From assembly GCA_025594325.1 (NCBI GenBank), contig JANHCV010000008.1:186001-250000 (forward strand): a stretch of 64,000 nucleotides of DNA. Reading direction: 5' to 3'. Both the position numbers and the translations under genes were made by a program. Of the stretch, positions 50,619 to 61,320 are shown piece by piece (the stretch's first letter is position 1; each line of letters begins with the position of its first letter). Source of the stretch: Blastocladiella emersonii ATCC 22665 (Eukaryota; Blastocladiomycota; Blastocladiomycetes; Blastocladiales; Blastocladiaceae). The notes beneath the pieces are model-generated. The model was not told where the DNA came from and searched no databases. It saw only the letters and a program-made list of their open reading frames with translations.

Positions 50619-52379
50619 ATGACTTACTGCAATGAAATACCTGCTGAATCTTGCTCCAGTTGTTCCGGTGGGGTCGCTAAGGTCGAGCAACATCACCAAC
50701 CGGCCGTTCGCAATCTCCCCGCGACACCGGAAGAAAGATTCGTTCTCCCCCGAGACACCCTCGAGAAGCTTCTTGACGCCCGGATTGACCTCATACGCCC
50801 TCATTTGTTGCGTCAAATCGGATCGGCAGCGGCTGTCGCCTCAGGGACTGACCCTGCGGTCCCAGTGACGGCCCAAGCTGTTTATGAGCTTGAGCAACTT
50901 CGTGATGTGGTTCTTGCTAACCAATCAGACTTGCATGGTGGTGTGGATCATTCTTCCAGTGATCCGACGCCAGTGACTTTGCTTGCCTCGCCAGTTGTGC
51001 TGCCCCCTCGACCCTCGTCGGCCACGGCCGACACTCCCGCGCTTTCAGAACGAGGAACGTCAAATGACCCGCTTTGCGCTGGCCAGCACACGCTCACGAC
51101 TGCTGTACTCACGCCGCGGACGCGACATGCGAGTCGATCGCGCTCACCAAGCGCTCTGCCGCTTAAAGATCGAATCCACCGCTTTGGTCCCGTCTTCCGC
51201 CTTCCCGCTTCCGAAAACAACACCTCAACGGACGATCCCGACGAGTTTATTCACCTGCTTCGGAAGGTCTCCAAGGATGGCTCACTTGTTAAAGCGCTCT
51301 TTGCTTCGCGGGATTACATGCCGCCAGACGTTTACGAGGTTTGCACGGCGCTACTGGGGCCTTGCTCTGCACCGCGCGAGGTGGCCGAGGCTTTGCGCGT
51401 CGCCGCTGTGGACCCCGCGTCCCGCCCGCGCTGGCTGACCGAATGGCTCGCCGTCTCTTACAATCCCAACAAACCGCTTGTCGCTTTCCATTCCAAGTTT
51501 TACGCGGTGCTCCGCGACGTGCCGCGTCTGCGGTTCCTGGTTTCCAACGAGGATGTTAAACGCATCTATATTGGCAAACTGGTTGACGCAGTGCCCGAGG
51601 CGCGAAATGGGGCTGTGGAGGACCTCATCCGTGACCGGTCGGTGACCCTCGACATTCTCTTCAATCATCTCGAGCGATTGATGTCAAATGGTCAATCCCA
51701 GCGTCAGCGCTCCCGCTCTCGGTCTCGACCAAGGTCCTCGTCGCACCGCAGTGACCGAAACAGCAGTAATACGCGCTCTCACTCGCGCAATCGCTCGCGC
51801 CGCCGCCGTAGTCGTGGACGCTCGCGCTCGAAATCATGATCCCGCGCTTCCTCTGCTCGATCGCATACTGCTCCTTCGCGCGTCGTTGCTGTGGCGCCTC
51901 TGCCACCGCCGTCGTCGCACTGCGCACCGCAAAATGATACTGGTGGGACCCCCAGTTTGGGCGACTTGAGGGCAGTCCGCGCGCTCCAGTCCCCCTGTGC
52001 GTTCTGCGACCGCATCATCAATCTACATGCGAAATCGCGCGGGCACACGCTGGCAACGTGCACGAGCGTGCTTGACGTGAACCGTATCGCCCACTCGATC
52101 TTGAACGGTATCTCGCATCTGTCCGACTTTGAACCCGCCGCCGTCATGACCAGTGGCTCTTACGCGGCGCTCATGGAGCTCTGCGTTAGTCTTGCCCGCC
52201 GCTTCGACGACGCCAGGTGGGCAAAACCGCGGCCTGATCCGTCCTTGCTGGCCGCGTTGCGGTACGCGCATACGTACCTAGCGGCCATGACGGCGATCCC
52301 CGAGTCAATGTACCCGACGCAAATGGTGCCGATATGGAACCGCATCGCGCGGCTGCTTCCAAAGGCAAGTTGCGAATAA
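50619..52379 (+). pseudogene. Array copy 5: full-length gag-like gene with an in-frame TGA in the RS tract
   Basis: It opens MTYCNEIPAESCSSCSG. N-terminal helix LEKLLDARIDLIRPHLLRQI; capsid-like domain GPVFRLPASENNTSTDDPDE, ASRDYMPPDVYEVCTALL, ASRPRWLTEWLAV, DVKRIYIGKL. A TGA at 51837-51839 lies in the RS tract, one C-to-T step from the Arg codon CGA. The same frame then continues through the zinc motif CAFC-x12-H-x4-C and the C-terminal segment (LRYAHTYLAAMTAIPESM, PIWNRIARL) to a TAA at 52377. Both parts are otherwise undamaged, so this is a young lesion or a readthrough site. The uninterrupted first part would still give a 406-aa capsid plus RS protein. Confidence 0.65.
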
Positions 52380-52535
52380 ATTAGTGAGTTGATCTAGCCA
52401 GCTGGCGCTCCCGTTCGCTCCTCTGGACCTTCCCTCGCACTTGAGTAACCGTTTATATCGCATATACATCGTCGCTAAACTCTTAGCGCGAGACACGGGA
52501 AACGCTCGCAACGTCTCGCGCGGCACGAGCTGCGA

Positions 52536-52557
52536 TACGCGTTGAAAAATCATGTGA
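52536..52557 (+). promoter_or_regulatory. MCB/E-box promoter module (copy 6)
   Basis: TACGCGTT, GAAAAA, TCATGTGA, 71 bp before the ATG at 52629. Confidence 0.7.
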
Positions 52558-52628
52558 CCGCCGCAAAACAAACCTGATCGAAAGTCTCGCGCGGTCTACC
52601 CCCCGCCTCACCACCTACCATGTAATCG

Positions 52629-54449
52629 ATGACCATCATGACATGCTGCAATGGATCTTTTGCTGAATCTTGCTCCAGTTGCGCCAGCGACGCCGCCGAG
52701 GTCCCACGACGCCACCCGAGCGTGGTTGGCGACCTTCCATCTTCGAACGAGGAGGATCGGACCACCCTGCTTCGCAACACGCTCCAACAGCTACTTGATG
52801 CGCGGATACACGTTATACGGTCTCGCTTGTCTGATCGGAACCGATTGGATGCGGGCGACGCGTCGGCGACTGGTCCTGCAGACTCAGCCACCGCACAGTC
52901 GATTCACGAGCTTGAACGCGTTCGTGACGCGATACTTGCCGGAGAGCCCATGCCAGCTTGCGGTGTAGAACGTTACAGCCGCGATTCGAACCGGGCGTCG
53001 GTGCTTGCCTCTCCGGTTTCGCGTGCATCTTCGTCCTCCGCACCAGACTCCCCGTCACGTTCCGCTCCACGGTCACCAGCTCGCTCGCACGGCACTGACG
53101 CGCCTGCGCGTGCGTTGCCGGCGCACGTGCAACACACGCAGCGTACCGGCACAACGCGTGCACTACACACCCTGCCGCACGAAACTCGCGTCCGCTGCTT
53201 TGGGCCCATGTTCCGGCTCCCCGCTTCCGCGAACCACCCCTCGACCGACGACCCTGACGAATACATCCGCCTTCTGCGCACCCTCTGCAAGGGCCTGCCG
53301 CTCGTCAAAGTGCTTATGGCCTCGCGCGACCACGTCCCGCCCGACGTGTTCGCCGTCTATTCCTCGCTTCTGGACGAGGGCTCTTCGCCACACGAGACTG
53401 CCGAGGCCTTCCGCGTGGCCTCCTTGGACCCCGCGTCGCGCCCGGACTGGCTTACGACTTGGCTCGCCGTCTCCTACGATCCTACGAAGTCGCTCGCCTC
53501 CTTTCACGCGCAGTTCCATGCGGCGCTCCGAGCCTTGCCGCGCGCACAGTTTCTGACTTCCAAAGCTGACCTCAAACGGGTTTACCTTCGCAAGCTTGCT
53601 CCCGCGATCCCCGAGGCTCGAAGCAGCTCCATGGAGGACCTCGTGTGCGACCCGTCGCTGAATCTCGATTATCTTTTGAATCAGCTCGAGAGAAAAATCT
53701 TCAAGCGCAAAACAACGCGACAGCGCTCGCGGTCACGATCGCGATCGCGAACAAGTGCGCGACACGGTCGTGGGCGTAAGCGGAAATCGGGTTCTCGTTC
53801 TCGTTCTCGCTCGCGCGAGCATTCTAGCCGGCATCGGCGCACCCGCAGTCGAACCCGCTCGCATTCTCGCTCGGTTTCCCGCTCGCTTCGGAAGCGAGAT
53901 CGGTCGCTCTCCAAGGCACGATCCCGTTCCCGCTCGCGTCGAAATAGTGCTGCTTCTTCGAGGCAGTCGCCGCCTCCAGCACCTTTGGCAGTGGCAACCA
54001 CCATCGGGAAAGTATCCGCACTGCCCCTTTCCATCGACCCTCGGGCCACACGCGCACTGCAGTCTCCTTGCGCGTTCTGCCGCCACCTTATCAAGTTTGC
54101 GGCGGATGCGAAGCGGCACACGCTGGCGGCGTGCACGCGCGCGCTCGAGGTTGAGTACATCGCCCACTCGATCATGATCGGTATCAGACACCTCACCGAG
54201 CTGCCACCAGCGGTGGAAATGACAAGCGGCGACTACGCGACGCTCATGACGCTCTGCGTCAGCACTGCTCGCCGCGTCGGAGACGTCAAGGGCGCAACGC
54301 AGCCGCTCGACAGGGCTGCCTCAGACGCCTTGCGGTACGCGCACATGTACCTCGTGGCCATGACGGCGATCCCAGAGTCTATGAACACGACGCACATGGC
54401 GCCCGTGTGGAACTGCATCGCGCGAGATGCACCGCGAAGAGGGCGGTAA
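52629..54449 (+). CDS. Array copy 6: full-length gag-like SR protein with CX2CX12HX4C motif
   Basis: 606 aa, intact; the start may be 52629 or the ATG at 52638 that gives the usual MTCCN opening. N-terminal helix LQQLLDARIHVIRSRLSDRN. Capsid-like domain at about residues 190-355: GPMFRLPASANHPSTDDPDE, ASRDHVPPDVFAVYSSLL, ASRPDWLTTWLAVSYDP, LPRAQFLTSKADLKRVYLRK, EARSSSMEDLVCDPS. The RS tract at about 360-450 is irregular rather than a pure microsatellite. Zinc motif CAFC-x12-H-x4-C near residue 481, then YIAHSIMIGIRHLTELP and a C-terminal segment (LRYAHMYLVAMTAIPESM, HMAPVWNCIA). It is closest to copy 5. Function is unknown. Confidence 0.75.
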   Translation: MTIMTCCNGSFAESCSSCASDAAEVPRRHPSVVGDLPSSNEEDRTTLLRNTLQQLLDARIHVIRSRLSDRNRLDAGDASATGPADSATAQSIHELERVRDAILAGEPMPACGVERYSRDSNRASVLASPVSRASSSSAPDSPSRSAPRSPARSHGTDAPARALPAHVQHTQRTGTTRALHTLPHETRVRCFGPMFRLPASANHPSTDDPDEYIRLLRTLCKGLPLVKVLMASRDHVPPDVFAVYSSLLDEGSSPHETAEAFRVASLDPASRPDWLTTWLAVSYDPTKSLASFHAQFHAALRALPRAQFLTSKADLKRVYLRKLAPAIPEARSSSMEDLVCDPSLNLDYLLNQLERKIFKRKTTRQRSRSRSRSRTSARHGRGRKRKSGSRSRSRSREHSSRHRRTRSRTRSHSRSVSRSLRKRDRSLSKARSRSRSRRNSAASSRQSPPPAPLAVATTIGKVSALPLSIDPRATRALQSPCAFCRHLIKFAADAKRHTLAACTRALEVEYIAHSIMIGIRHLTELPPAVEMTSGDYATLMTLCVSTARRVGDVKGATQPLDRAASDALRYAHMYLVAMTAIPESMNTTHMAPVWNCIARDAPRRGR

Positions 54450-54518
54450 TACATGGACCTCGCGTTTTGAAGGAAGCATGCGGCGTGCGTGAGTGCTTGT
54501 CGCGTGGCGAAGAAGGTG

Positions 54519-54535
54519 AAACGCGACGTGACGTG
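54519..54535 (+). promoter_or_regulatory. Degenerate promoter module (copy 7)
   Basis: AACGCGACGTGACGTGA, 63 bp before the ATG at 54598, appears to be a collapsed version of the module: both CGCG and CGTGA parts remain but the spacing is shorter. Confidence 0.4.
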
Positions 54536-54597
54536 ATCGCCGCGCAAACCTCAACTCTTCTCTCTCTTCGCGACACCCTTGCTATGAATCCGTCAAC

Positions 54598-56510
54598 ATG
54601 ATGACTTGCTGCAATGAATACATGTCTGGCAATGACGCGGAAATCTGCAGTGGTGCCGCCAAGGTCGGGTTGCGGCAACTGGGGCCCGTTCCCACGCATT
54701 TGGAGAACCCCGCGACGCTGCAAGAGACTTTCCACCAGCTGGTTCAAGCACGGTTGCAGTGGGTGTCCGCTTCCTTGCATCATCGCGTGCACGGAACTTG
54801 TCTCGGATCGCCTGCACGCGAGCTGGAATTTATCGCTTACACGGTGCAGGAGCTTGAACGGCGCTGCGACGACCTGATTGCGAGGCGACCCGGCTCGCTC
54901 GGTACGCTAGCGCAAACCGGTCTCACCTTGCTGCCGAAATCTGACGAGTCGCCTCCATCCTCAGAGCGCCGTCCACGGTCCCGCTCGCCCCAAACAGAGC
55001 CCCCTCGCCCCGAATCGCATCAACCAACGCCTACCGCCTCGGTTTCTTTGCTACATAAATCGGGCCCCTGGTTCCGCGTCGCTGCTCCTCAAGGTTGCAC
55101 CTCGACAGACGATCCAGACGAATTCCTCGACCAGCTCCGCGCCGCGAATCCATTTAAACCTCTCGCCGTCGCAATCCTCGCATCGCGCGACAACATGCCG
55201 CAGGACGTCTACCTTGTCTGCGCGGTCCTTGTGTCCCCCATTTTATCACAAAGCGAAGCCTCGGACGCCTTTCGCACAGCAGCAATGAATCCCGCCTCGC
55301 AGCCACACTGGCTCACGGCTTGGCTCAACGTCCCCCACCTTCCGGTGAACGAGATCCATCGCTTCCATGCACAGTTCCGCCGTGCACTCAATAACTTGCC
55401 GCGATCACAGGTATTGGCTTCAGCCACGGTCATCAAACGCATCTACATCGATAAGCTTGCGTCCGTTCTCCCGGCGGCGCGTGACGCGTCAGTGGACGTC
55501 CTCGTCCGCGATCCGTGGATGACGATACACGACATCCTGTGGCAAGTCCAGCGTTTGGAGGCCAAACGTGGATCAACGAGGTCGTCTCCCCGCTCGCGGT
55601 CGCGGTCTCGGTCGCGTGGTCGCCGCGGCGACAAGCCGTACCGCGACTTCCGCTCGCGCTCCCGATCGCGCGGCCGTACAATTCGGCGTGCGCGTGATTA
55701 CGAACGCGAGTTCTCACGTTCTCCGTTCCGCGGCCGCTCAGCTCGGCGTGCGCGCAATGTCAACCGCAGGTCCTCGCGTTCTGTTTCGCTTTCTCAATCT
55801 CGATCTCGTTCGCGGTCCCGTTCACTTTCACGTTCTTACTCCCGATCTCGCTTCCGCCCTCTTTCTTGTTCGCGACTCCGTTCTTATTCGCGATCCCGTT
55901 CTTTTTCGCGATCCCGTTCGCGATCCCGTTCGCGATCCCGTTCGCGATCCCGTTCGCGATCCCGTTCGCGATCCCGTTCGCGATCCCGTTCGCGATCCCG
56001 TTCGCGATCCCGTTCGCGATCCCGTTCGCGATCCCTTTCGGCTTCACGTTCGGCTTCATGTTCAAGTTCGCGTTCTCTTTCTCGTTCGCTTTCTCATTCT
56101 CCTTCTCGCCCTCGCTCACGTCGATCAGAGCGCAATACGCCTTCCGAATCGAGCGCCAGTGCGTCTTCATCGAGCCCTGATTCTCAGTTGGCACGGTCGC
56201 ATCACACCGCTCAACGTGCCCTTGATGAACCTGCCTCGGCAGACCAAAACGCAGATTAAAAGGCCGCACGAAGTTATGATCATGGCATGCGGCTCGTATC
56301 CGGCGCTCGCTGTGCACTGACCTCCCCCGCCGCATCAAAGACGCCCAGTTGGCTGGCCCGCCTCCGGTATGGGACAAGATAAAGAGTCTACGACACGCGT
56401 GGGCGTATCTTGCCGCCATGACGAACATTCCTGAGTCGATGCACGCGACGCAGATGGCGCCCGCATGGGCGTTGGTCGCGAGCGGCCTTCACCTCTACCG
56501 CCGGGGCTAA
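54598..56510 (+). pseudogene. Array copy 7: gag-like gene with an expanded SR tract and broken 3' end
   Basis: The open part, 54598-56259 (553 aa), opens MMTCCNEYMSG. N-terminal helix LVQARLQWVSASLHHRV; capsid-like domain GPWFRVAAPQGCTSTDDPDE, ASRDNMPQDVYLVCAVLV, ASQPHWLTAWLNVPHLP, VIKRIYIDKLASVLPAARD. A very long RS tract follows. After it the zinc-motif region is scrambled by frameshifts and the frame ends at 56259. The C-terminal segment survives in another frame, ending 56510 (LRHAWAYLAAMTNIPESMHA, QMAPAWALVAS). It may still produce a capsid plus SR protein without the zinc motif. Confidence 0.65.
55905..56035. repeat. 12-bp TTCGCGATCCCG tandem repeat coding for SR
   Basis: About eleven copies in copy 7 encode (SRSR)n. 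The unit differs from the hexamer in copy 4, so the two SR expansions arose independently. Confidence 0.9.
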
Positions 56511-56628
56511 CGAAATCGTGCATGTTATATATATTTTCAGCTTGACCAGAAGGTTTTTCACACTCTGAGCGACGACGCGCAGAGAGGTGAAAGAGGCGTA
56601 ACACGCGATCGATCGGCAAGCGGCCCGA

Positions 56629-56650
56629 GACGCGTTGCAAAATCAGGTGA
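56629..56650 (+). promoter_or_regulatory. MCB/E-box promoter module (copy 8)
   Basis: GACGCGTT, GCAAAA, TCAGGTGA, 75 bp before the ATG at 56725. Confidence 0.7.
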
Positions 56651-56724
56651 TGAGAGCTTGGCTCGGCGTCGTATCGCGCGGCTCGGCTCCACTCTCTCAA
56701 ACACCACTCAACGCAACACTTGCA

Positions 56725-58370
56725 ATGAAACCACTACATGCAAACGATCCCGACGGCCTTGCGTTCATGGACCCTCAGGTTGTACCAGCGGCTTCCGACC
56801 ACGCCCTGCCGTCTGCTTGTAACATGTCAGCGTACGGTGCTCAAGCAAACTCCCCCGAGCAGCTCATGTTGGATCAACTTACATCACGGCTTCTCGGTGT
56901 CTGTGACGTGCTGCGACATCGGGTACATGGGGCTGAAGCGGTAACCATGCTTCATCGGACCGAAAGTCGCGCTGGCATCGCGGCAGACGAGGAGCTTGAC
57001 CGCTTCAGCGAGGACTCGATCTCTCGACCAGCTACCGTTTCGAGTGCGACTTCCACGCTTCGACGTGACTCTCCGTCTTGCATTTTACCCGTGGAACGGC
57101 CCCCGCTCGACAACCCCATTCCCTGCGACGATCCGGCTCCTGCCGACATGCCAATTTCGCTGAAGAGCTGGTGCAAACTCGTGGACCGTACTTCCGTCGT
57201 CCTGCACCGCCGCCGGGGCGGCGCACGACCGACAACGCGCGCGAGTTCCTTGGGTGGATGAGGCAGCTTGTTCCCGCTGGCCACCTCGCTCGCGCGCTTC
57301 TTCACGCCAAGCCCAACGTGCACGCTGGCGAGTACCTTGGTTACGCCGTGTCGATATTCCCGTCACACTCCGATTCGGAAGCCACGCAATAATTCCACAA
57401 CGCAGTCCTATCGAGTACACGGCCTCGGTGGGTCAGCGACTGGGTCGCCATCCAACCGCGGGCCGGAAGGCCCTTGAAAAGGTTTCTGACTGCCGTCCAA
57501 TACTTGTTTCTGCAATCGAAATCAAGTTCGCTTCTCGTCAGTAACCCCACAGTCAAGGAGTTGTTCGTCGAGAAGCTGGGCGGCCTTTATCCCGAGGCGC
57601 GTAGCGAGCGCGTCGCCGTGCTGGTGAAACGCGATCGCTGCTCGCTTGCTGATATCGTGGACGAAACGAAACCATCAGTCTTCCACGCCCGACGAGACCT
57701 GCCGTAGAGCAAAAATGGTTGGTCGCGGCTCGTGATCGATCTCGCTCGCGTGGCAGGAGCATATCGCTTGGCAAACGGAATCGAGGCAAACATGATCGAC
57801 TTAATTCACCTTCCGACTGGACTCGGCGCTCTCGTTCAAGATCACGAGGCCGCGGGCATTCCAAGCGGGCTTCCGAGACCTTTTCTCCCACTCGTGGGCC
57901 TTCCCGCATTCCTGCCTCAGCTCGAGTCGATTCTGGCGATGACCGCAAGTTGGATCGTGCTTTGATGACACCGTGCTTGTATTGTGCCATCCTTGGGACT
58001 TCTGTTCGCAAGGCGCAGGAACACACGCTTATCGAACGCTTACACGCTGCCGAAACAGCGCGCATCCCCGGATCGATCTTCTTTGGGTTGCAGCTGGTCT
58101 CGTTTTTTTCCCGCCAAGGATGCCATGTTGAGCAGGTCATACAGCACGCTGACCGAGCTCGCTCGCACGTACGCGGGTCGTTTGAAGTAAATTCGCTTTG
58201 TGGGTGATTGGCGCCCCGCCCTTACCTCAAAGGAGGAAGAGTCGCTCCGCTACGCGCAACTCCGGCTCACTGCTCTCACCGAGTATCCAGCCGCAATGCT
58301 CAACTCGCATATCGCGCCCTTGTGGGTGGAGCTCGTTGCGATCTGCCAGCGGCGGAGGGTCCCCATCTGA
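56725..58370 (+). pseudogene. Array copy 8: gag-like pseudogene (frameshifts plus TAA)
   Basis: It opens MKPLHANDPDGLAFMD, close to copy 4. A frame shift near 57150 moves the capsid-like domain (RGPYFRRPAPPPGRRTTDNA) to another frame. A TAA at 57390-57392 interrupts EATQ-stop-FHNAV, while the same frame continues TRPRWVSDWVAIQP to a stop at 57705. The RS tract and zinc region resume in a third frame at 57719: CLYC-x12-H-x4 then Arg instead of the last Cys, followed by IPGSIFFGLQLV. Another shift occurs in a T7 run near 58110, and the C-terminal segment (LRYAQLRLTALTEYPAAM) ends at 58370. Confidence 0.7.
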
Positions 58371-58637
58371 TGGACCGGTCTGGACGGTGTTATTTTTCCC
58401 ATAGAATCTCGTTTTTCAGGGCATTTTTGCATTTTCTCTTTGTCGAGTCTTGAGTGGGGTGCCCTTGAGGCGGTAACTCGCTTGCATTTGCGCGTCGCAC
58501 AAGGATCGGCCCGAGTCCTAACTGCATCACAGCCGTCGTAACCGGCGTATCAGGGATTGCTGAAGACGAAACGGTTATCACATTGCGACTGACTGGTTGG
58601 TTTGCAACTGGGAAAGGGGCTCGGAGACAGGCTGCGG

Positions 58638-58659
58638 GACGCGACGGGAAAACACGTGA
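58638..58659 (+). promoter_or_regulatory. MCB/E-box promoter module (copy 9)
   Basis: GACGCGAC, GGGAAA, ACACGTGA, 113 bp before the ATG at 58773. It retains CGCG and CACGTGA. Confidence 0.6.
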
Positions 58660-58772
58660 TCTTTTTCGCGGGCGGCGTGCCACAGCGCGCCCGAGGTGAC
58701 GCATCCTGTCGCTCCGTACCCTACCGCATGGACTCATGAAGCACCCCGCACACTCCCTGCAATGAATTAAAC

Positions 58773-61009
58773 ATGAAAGACACAACGCTGTTTCGTGAAG
58801 GCGCCGCCGGGTCGCCCGAATTCGATCCCGCCCGGAAACTGCCCGCGACTCGCGCGGAACGCCGCGCCCTGCTTGAACGAGTTCTCGTCCAGCTTCTGGA
58901 AGCCCGACTGAAATGTATCCGGTTATGCCTGGATCTTCGAACGGATCCCCACAGAGCCGCTTCTGGCCTGCGAGCGGCCAAGGAAACGGTCCGCGGGCTG
59001 GAGGCGCTCCGTGCCCGGCTTGAGGCGCAGCTTGAGCCCGACCATGCGCCCTCCAGATCGACATCAGCAGCCCTCCCCGTGCAATCATCGAAGCCCGCCA
59101 ACGAAACGCTGCAGTCCATCGAGAATCGTGTGCGGCTCCACGGCCCACTGTTTCGCCTCCCTTCGCGCGACGGGCGCATGTCAACGAATGATCCCCGTGC
59201 TTTCATTAGCTCTTTTGCTCAATTTATTCCGGGCCACCCTTTTAAGAAACTATTGATCATGGCGACAACATGCCCCGCAACGTCTACCTGGCGCTTGCGC
59301 CGCTTTTGCCCTCTGTCACACCCGACGAGCTGGGCACTAAAGCATTCCTCGAAGCGGCAGACGCCTCGACTCACACGCTGTTTTTGAGAACGTGGCTCTC
59401 CGTTGCTGCCCGTCCTGGCTATCGACTCGACTACTTTCATAGCCAATTTTGGGGTGCACTCCGACTCATGGGCGACTTCCGGTCGCTTATCAGCTGCCCC
59501 CACATCAAGCGCATCTACCTGGATATGCTTGCCGCGCTGCCTGCGTCGTGCGACCCGAAGGTAGTCGCCATGATCGACCAGCATACCATGTCAATCATGG
59601 ATATCAAGGAGCGGCTGGGCAACCCGACCATCCCTACGCAACCGCCGAGCCGCGACTTGGTCGAACCCACGTCAAAATCAAGATTGCCATCACCCATCAA
59701 GGTGTTGTCATCGAGTCCGCGTCGCAGTAGCGCTAGCGGCCGTTCTCGATCCCCTTCTCGCTCTCGCGGCACCCGTATTCGAACGCGGTCCGGTTCCTGT
59801 GACCGTGACACGGCGCCTCAAGCGCGGTCCCGCTCCCGTTCTCGGTCAATCCCACGTCGCCCCGCTCGTTCCCGATCCCGTCCGCGTCATCGCGCTCGTT
59901 CCTGCTCGAGCTCACGTTCTCGTTCACGGTCGCGATCCAAGCGGCCAAGGGACCGTTCCCAGTCCGCTCCTCGCTCACCCCATCGGCCGCGCACTCGCAC
60001 GCGCTCGTGCTCTCGATCCCGCAGCCCCACTCGGACTCATGACAAGCCAATACTCTTTCGGCTTTCTACTTCACCAGGCCGCGCGACCACTGATTGTCCG
60101 CACGAGTTTCTCAAGGCACTCGTCGCACGCAATTTGAGCAACGGCTTGGCGGCTGCACTCATCGAGGCGCGCAACACGATGCCTCGCGACGTGTTTCTCG
60201 CGTGCGCTCCCTTCCTGCTTTCGAACACGGCAAATCCTGCCGCAAGGCAGGCTTTCCTTAATGCGGCCGACGTCTCGACCCGACCACGCTGGCTCCGCGA
60301 TTGGATCGCACTTGAATGGGCGCCTGGCGAATCGCTTGACCGCTTCTTCCTCCACTTTTCGATCATGTTTCGAGTCACTGGATTGGCCAAGGACCTCATC
60401 GAGCTTACCCACATCAAGGAAATCTACCTCCACAAGCTCTCGCGACTGCCCGAAGCTCACCAGACCAAAATTACCGACATGGTCACAGCCAAGCTTGTCT
60501 CCGTTCACGACATGCAAGCTCGGCTCAAAGAAATGAAACCCGCTTCTGCCCTCCCAGCTCAGCCAACCTTGACGTCATCGGCGCGGGCTACTGATCCTTT
60601 GACCACTGCAATGTACCAGCTCCCATGTTGCTACTGCATCAACTTCCCAGCGATCCGCCGCCGGGCGTCGAACCACGCCATGAACGAGTGCACGACAGCG
60701 GCCAACCTCAAGCTCATTATTGACGGCATCATGGACGGGTTCACGGCCGCCGATCTGTACCCGCCCTTCGCGACCATGGCCCGCGGATCGCACGAAGAGC
60801 TTGTGACGCTCGCCTCGCGGTGGTCAGACGTTCTTCGGGCGACAGCATCGGAGAAATCCATGAGGCCGAAGAAAGTTCGCCAGAGGATCCGGCAGGGCGC
60901 CATTTACCTGGACGCGGTCGCTGGGTTCCTGCTCGAGCTGTACTCGACGCGCTTGATGCCGGTCTTTTTGCAACTCGCGATGCTTTGTGGACGTGTGAAA
61001 GGGAGTTGA
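58773..61009 (+). pseudogene. Array copy 9: gag-like gene with two capsid-like domains and one frameshift
   Basis: It opens MKDTTLFREGAAGSPEFD. N-terminal helix LLERVLVQLLEARLKCIRLC. Capsid-like domain 1 begins GPLFRLPSRDGRMSTNDPRA and breaks by one base near 59262; it resumes NMPRNVYLALAPLLPS, LFLRTWLSVAARPGY, HIKRIYLDML. After an RS tract (59720-60030) comes a second complete capsid-like domain: ILFRLSTSPGRATTDCPHEF, EARNTMPRDVFLACAPFLLS, STRPRWLRDWIALEWAPGES, HIKEIYLHKL. Then the zinc motif CYC-type C-x2-C-x12-H-x4-C (60628) and a C-terminal segment. From 59270 on the frame is intact for 579 codons. This arrangement looks like a fusion of two array genes or an internal duplication. Confidence 0.7.
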
Positions 61010-61231
61010 AGGTACACCAGTTCGTTTTTGTTGCCACTCAAAGCCAGGAGTCCGATGAGGAGGCCCTGTGTTGTGGCGACAAGGGCGAGCGACGGGACGC
61101 ACATTGCAGTTGCTTCTGGAGCGGTAGGAACGGTGTGGGAATCTATTTAAGGCTCGTGCGACCTCTCTACATAACATGTTCTCATTTCCCTCTGACCTGA
61201 GCTGCGGCTTCGTGTCTCACGCGGGGTGAGA

Positions 61232-61253
61232 GACGCGTTTGGAAATGGCGTGA
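61232..61253 (+). promoter_or_regulatory. MCB/E-box promoter module (copy 10)
   Basis: GACGCGTT, TGGAAA, TGGCGTGA, 68 bp before the ATG at 61321. Confidence 0.65.
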
Positions 61254-61320
61254 CCGCTTTCCCTCCAAATTCAAGCCACATCCATTGAGCGGCGCAGCAA
61301 CTCTCCGCTCGCTCCCCTCA

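Noticed and set aside
49705-56035. CRISPR array suggested by regular short repeats
   Set aside because: The repeats are contiguous coding microsatellites without unique spacers, in a eukaryotic context.
55760-56428. Minus-strand frame with repeated GIAN units
   Set aside because: It is the complement of the 12-bp SR repeat in copy 7. It is not a real repeat protein.
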